Shown piece by piece: positions 32,911 to 34,219 of a DNA stretch of 34,219 nt (its first letter is position 1; each line of letters begins with the position of its first letter). This DNA is from BOG-933 sp037147415 (lineage in GTDB: Bacteria > Pseudomonadota > Alphaproteobacteria > Azospirillales > Azospirillaceae), in contig JBAWVF010000021.1 of the NCBI GenBank assembly GCA_037147415.1, positions 1 through 34,219 of the forward strand. Reading direction: 5' to 3'. The notes under the pieces are model-generated. The model did no database searches. It saw only the letters and a program-made list of their open reading frames with translations, and was not told where the DNA came from. Made by a program: the position numbers and the translations under genes.

Positions 32911-34219
32911 TCAGGCGGCGACGGTATCGGCAACCTCACGGAAGGCCGGGATCTGGTCGAAGTTCATGTACCGGTAAATATCGGCGGTCTTCTGGTTAAG
33001 CACGGTTACCTTTTCCAGATATTCGGCCACGGTGGGAATCTTACCGGTCAGCGCACACACCGCCGCCAATTCGGCGGAACCAAGATAGACCCGGGTGTCG
33101 ATGCCGAGCCGATTCGGGAAGTTGCGGGTCGAGGTCGACATTGCGGTCGAGCCCTTGCGCACTTGCGCCTGATTGCCCATGCACAAGGAGCAACCGGGCA
33201 TTTCCATACGAGCACCCGCCTTACCGAGCACGCTGTAATAGCCTTCTTCGGTCAGGATCATGGCGTCCATTTTGGTCGGGGGCGCAATCCACAGCCGGGT
33301 CGGAATATCCGATGTCCCGCCCAAGACTTTGGCCGCGGCGCGGAAATGCCCGATATTGGTCATGCACGAGCCGATAAAGACTTCGTCGATCTTGTCGCCC
33401 GCGACTTCGGACAACAGCTTGACGTCGTCCGGATCATTCGGGCAGGCGACGATCGGCTCTTTAATATCGGCCAGATCGATTTCAATGACTGCGGCATATT
33501 CGGCATCGGCATCGGGCGCCAGCAAGTTCGGTGCGGCAATCCAATCTTGCATCGCCTTAATCCGGCGCTCCAGCGTGCGACGGTCAAGGTACCCGTTGGC
33601 AATCATCCACTTCATAAGGGTGATGTTCGAGCGCATATACTCGATGATCGGCTCTTTATTGAGCCGCACCGTGCAAGCCGCCGCCGAACGCTCGGCCGAA
33701 GCGTCGGAAAGCTCGAACGCCTGCTCAACCTTCAAATCGGGCAGGCCCTCGATTTCGAGAATCCGGCCGGAGAACAGGTTTTTCTTGCCCTTCTTTTCGA
33801 CGGTCAGCAGGCCCTGACGGATGGCATACAGCGGAATCGCATTGACCAGATCACGCAAGGTGACGCCCGGCTGCATGGTGCCCTTGAACCGCACCAGCAC
33901 GCTTTCCGGCATGTCGAGCGGCATCACGCCGGTCGCGGCGGCAAACGCGACCAGACCGGAGCCGGCCGGGAACGAAATCCCGATCGGGAACCGGGTGTGC
34001 GAGTCGCCCCCGGTACCGACGGTGTCGGGCATCAGCAGACGGTTGAGCCACGAGTGAATCACGCCGTCACCCGGCCGCAGCGCAACACCGCCACGGGTCG
34101 AGATAAAGGCCGGTAGCTCCTTGTGGGTCAGCACATCGACCGGTTTGGGATAGGCCGCGGTGTGACAGAAGGACTGCATGACCAGATCGGCCGAGAAGCC
34201 CAGGCACGCCAGATATTTC
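32911..34219 (-). CDS. acnB: aconitate hydratase B (bifunctional 2-methylisocitrate dehydratase), 5' part off the right edge
   Basis: The frame is open through the right edge (upstream residues KYLACLGFSADLV precede MQSFCHTAAYPKPVD), so about 436 C-terminal residues are seen of a family length near 860. Motifs match E. coli AcnB closely: RPGDGVIHSWLNR, GTGGDSHTRFPIG, FSGRILEIEGLPDLKVEQAF, and the 4Fe-4S ligands in IGSCMTNIG and PGCSLCMGNQ. The substrate loop STSTRNFPNR is intact. It interconverts citrate and isocitrate in the TCA cycle and, in AcnB, can act on 2-methylisocitrate. E. coli AcnB also binds mRNA when it loses its cluster. The gene converges on rpoC. Each gene has its own terminator. 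Confidence 0.97.
   Translation of the reverse strand, partial: KYLACLGFSADLVMQSFCHTAAYPKPVDVLTHKELPAFISTRGGVALRPGDGVIHSWLNRLLMPDTVGTGGDSHTRFPIGISFPAGSGLVAFAAATGVMPLDMPESVLVRFKGTMQPGVTLRDLVNAIPLYAIRQGLLTVEKKGKKNLFSGRILEIEGLPDLKVEQAFELSDASAERSAAACTVRLNKEPIIEYMRSNITLMKWMIANGYLDRRTLERRIKAMQDWIAAPNLLAPDADAEYAAVIEIDLADIKEPIVACPNDPDDVKLLSEVAGDKIDEVFIGSCMTNIGHFRAAAKVLGGTSDIPTRLWIAPPTKMDAMILTEEGYYSVLGKAGARMEMPGCSLCMGNQAQVRKGSTAMSTSTRNFPNRLGIDTRVYLGSAELAAVCALTGKIPTVAEYLEKVTVLNQKTADIYRYMNFDQIPAFREVADTVAA

Noticed and set aside
32800..34116. 438-residue plus-strand frame opposite acnB
   Set aside because: It reads through the acnB terminator hairpin and antisense to Fe-S ligand motifs. High-GC shadow frame.

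Overview
The window looks like chromosomal DNA of an alphaproteobacterium, possibly Rhodospirillales-like. This is inferred from the run tRNA-Trp, secE, nusG, rplKAJL, rpoBC, a 65-residue SecE, RpoB and RpoC of about 1390 residues, and RecG. The exact taxon cannot be fixed from sequence reading alone. Core genes use G/C-rich codons.

Positions 1-11.5 kb hold a signalling island. A NACHT-type STAND NTPase with HEAT-like repeats and two C-terminal membrane helices (203-3412, minus) is divergent from a membrane Ser/Thr kinase (3528-5324, plus). That kinase converges on two tandem minus-strand giants. One has three kinase folds plus an FGE-sulfatase-like domain (7853-11284), its middle kinase fold being a clear pseudokinase. 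The other has two kinase folds plus the same C-terminal domain (5335-7779). The three kinase genes are paralogues. The architecture recalls bacterial NTP-dependent conflict and signalling loci, but no function is demonstrated.

Positions 11.57-14.58 kb are a scrambled prophage or integrative-element remnant beside the 3' end of a tRNA-Ser(CGA) gene. It holds a truncated tail-type gene, a DUF927-type helicase gene broken by a 4-bp duplication and an internal deletion, an ORF carrying a 125-bp dyad, a DUF5681 gene, and fragments including an Mrr-N-like piece.

Positions 14.6-20.6 kb are housekeeping and regulatory: tRNA-Ser, a PAS-containing histidine kinase, a small unknown protein and recG on the minus strand, then an unknown low-complexity protein, a 40-residue membrane micro-ORF and a YdcF/ElyC-like protein on the plus strand.

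Positions 20.85-32.77 kb are the translation/transcription cluster tRNA-Trp, secE, nusG, rplK, rplA, rplJ, rplL, rpoB, rpoC. It ends in a strong intrinsic terminator. The 3' part of acnB then converges on it (32911 to the right edge, minus) with its own terminator. The usual rpsL-rpsG-fusA-tuf genes do not follow rpoC here.
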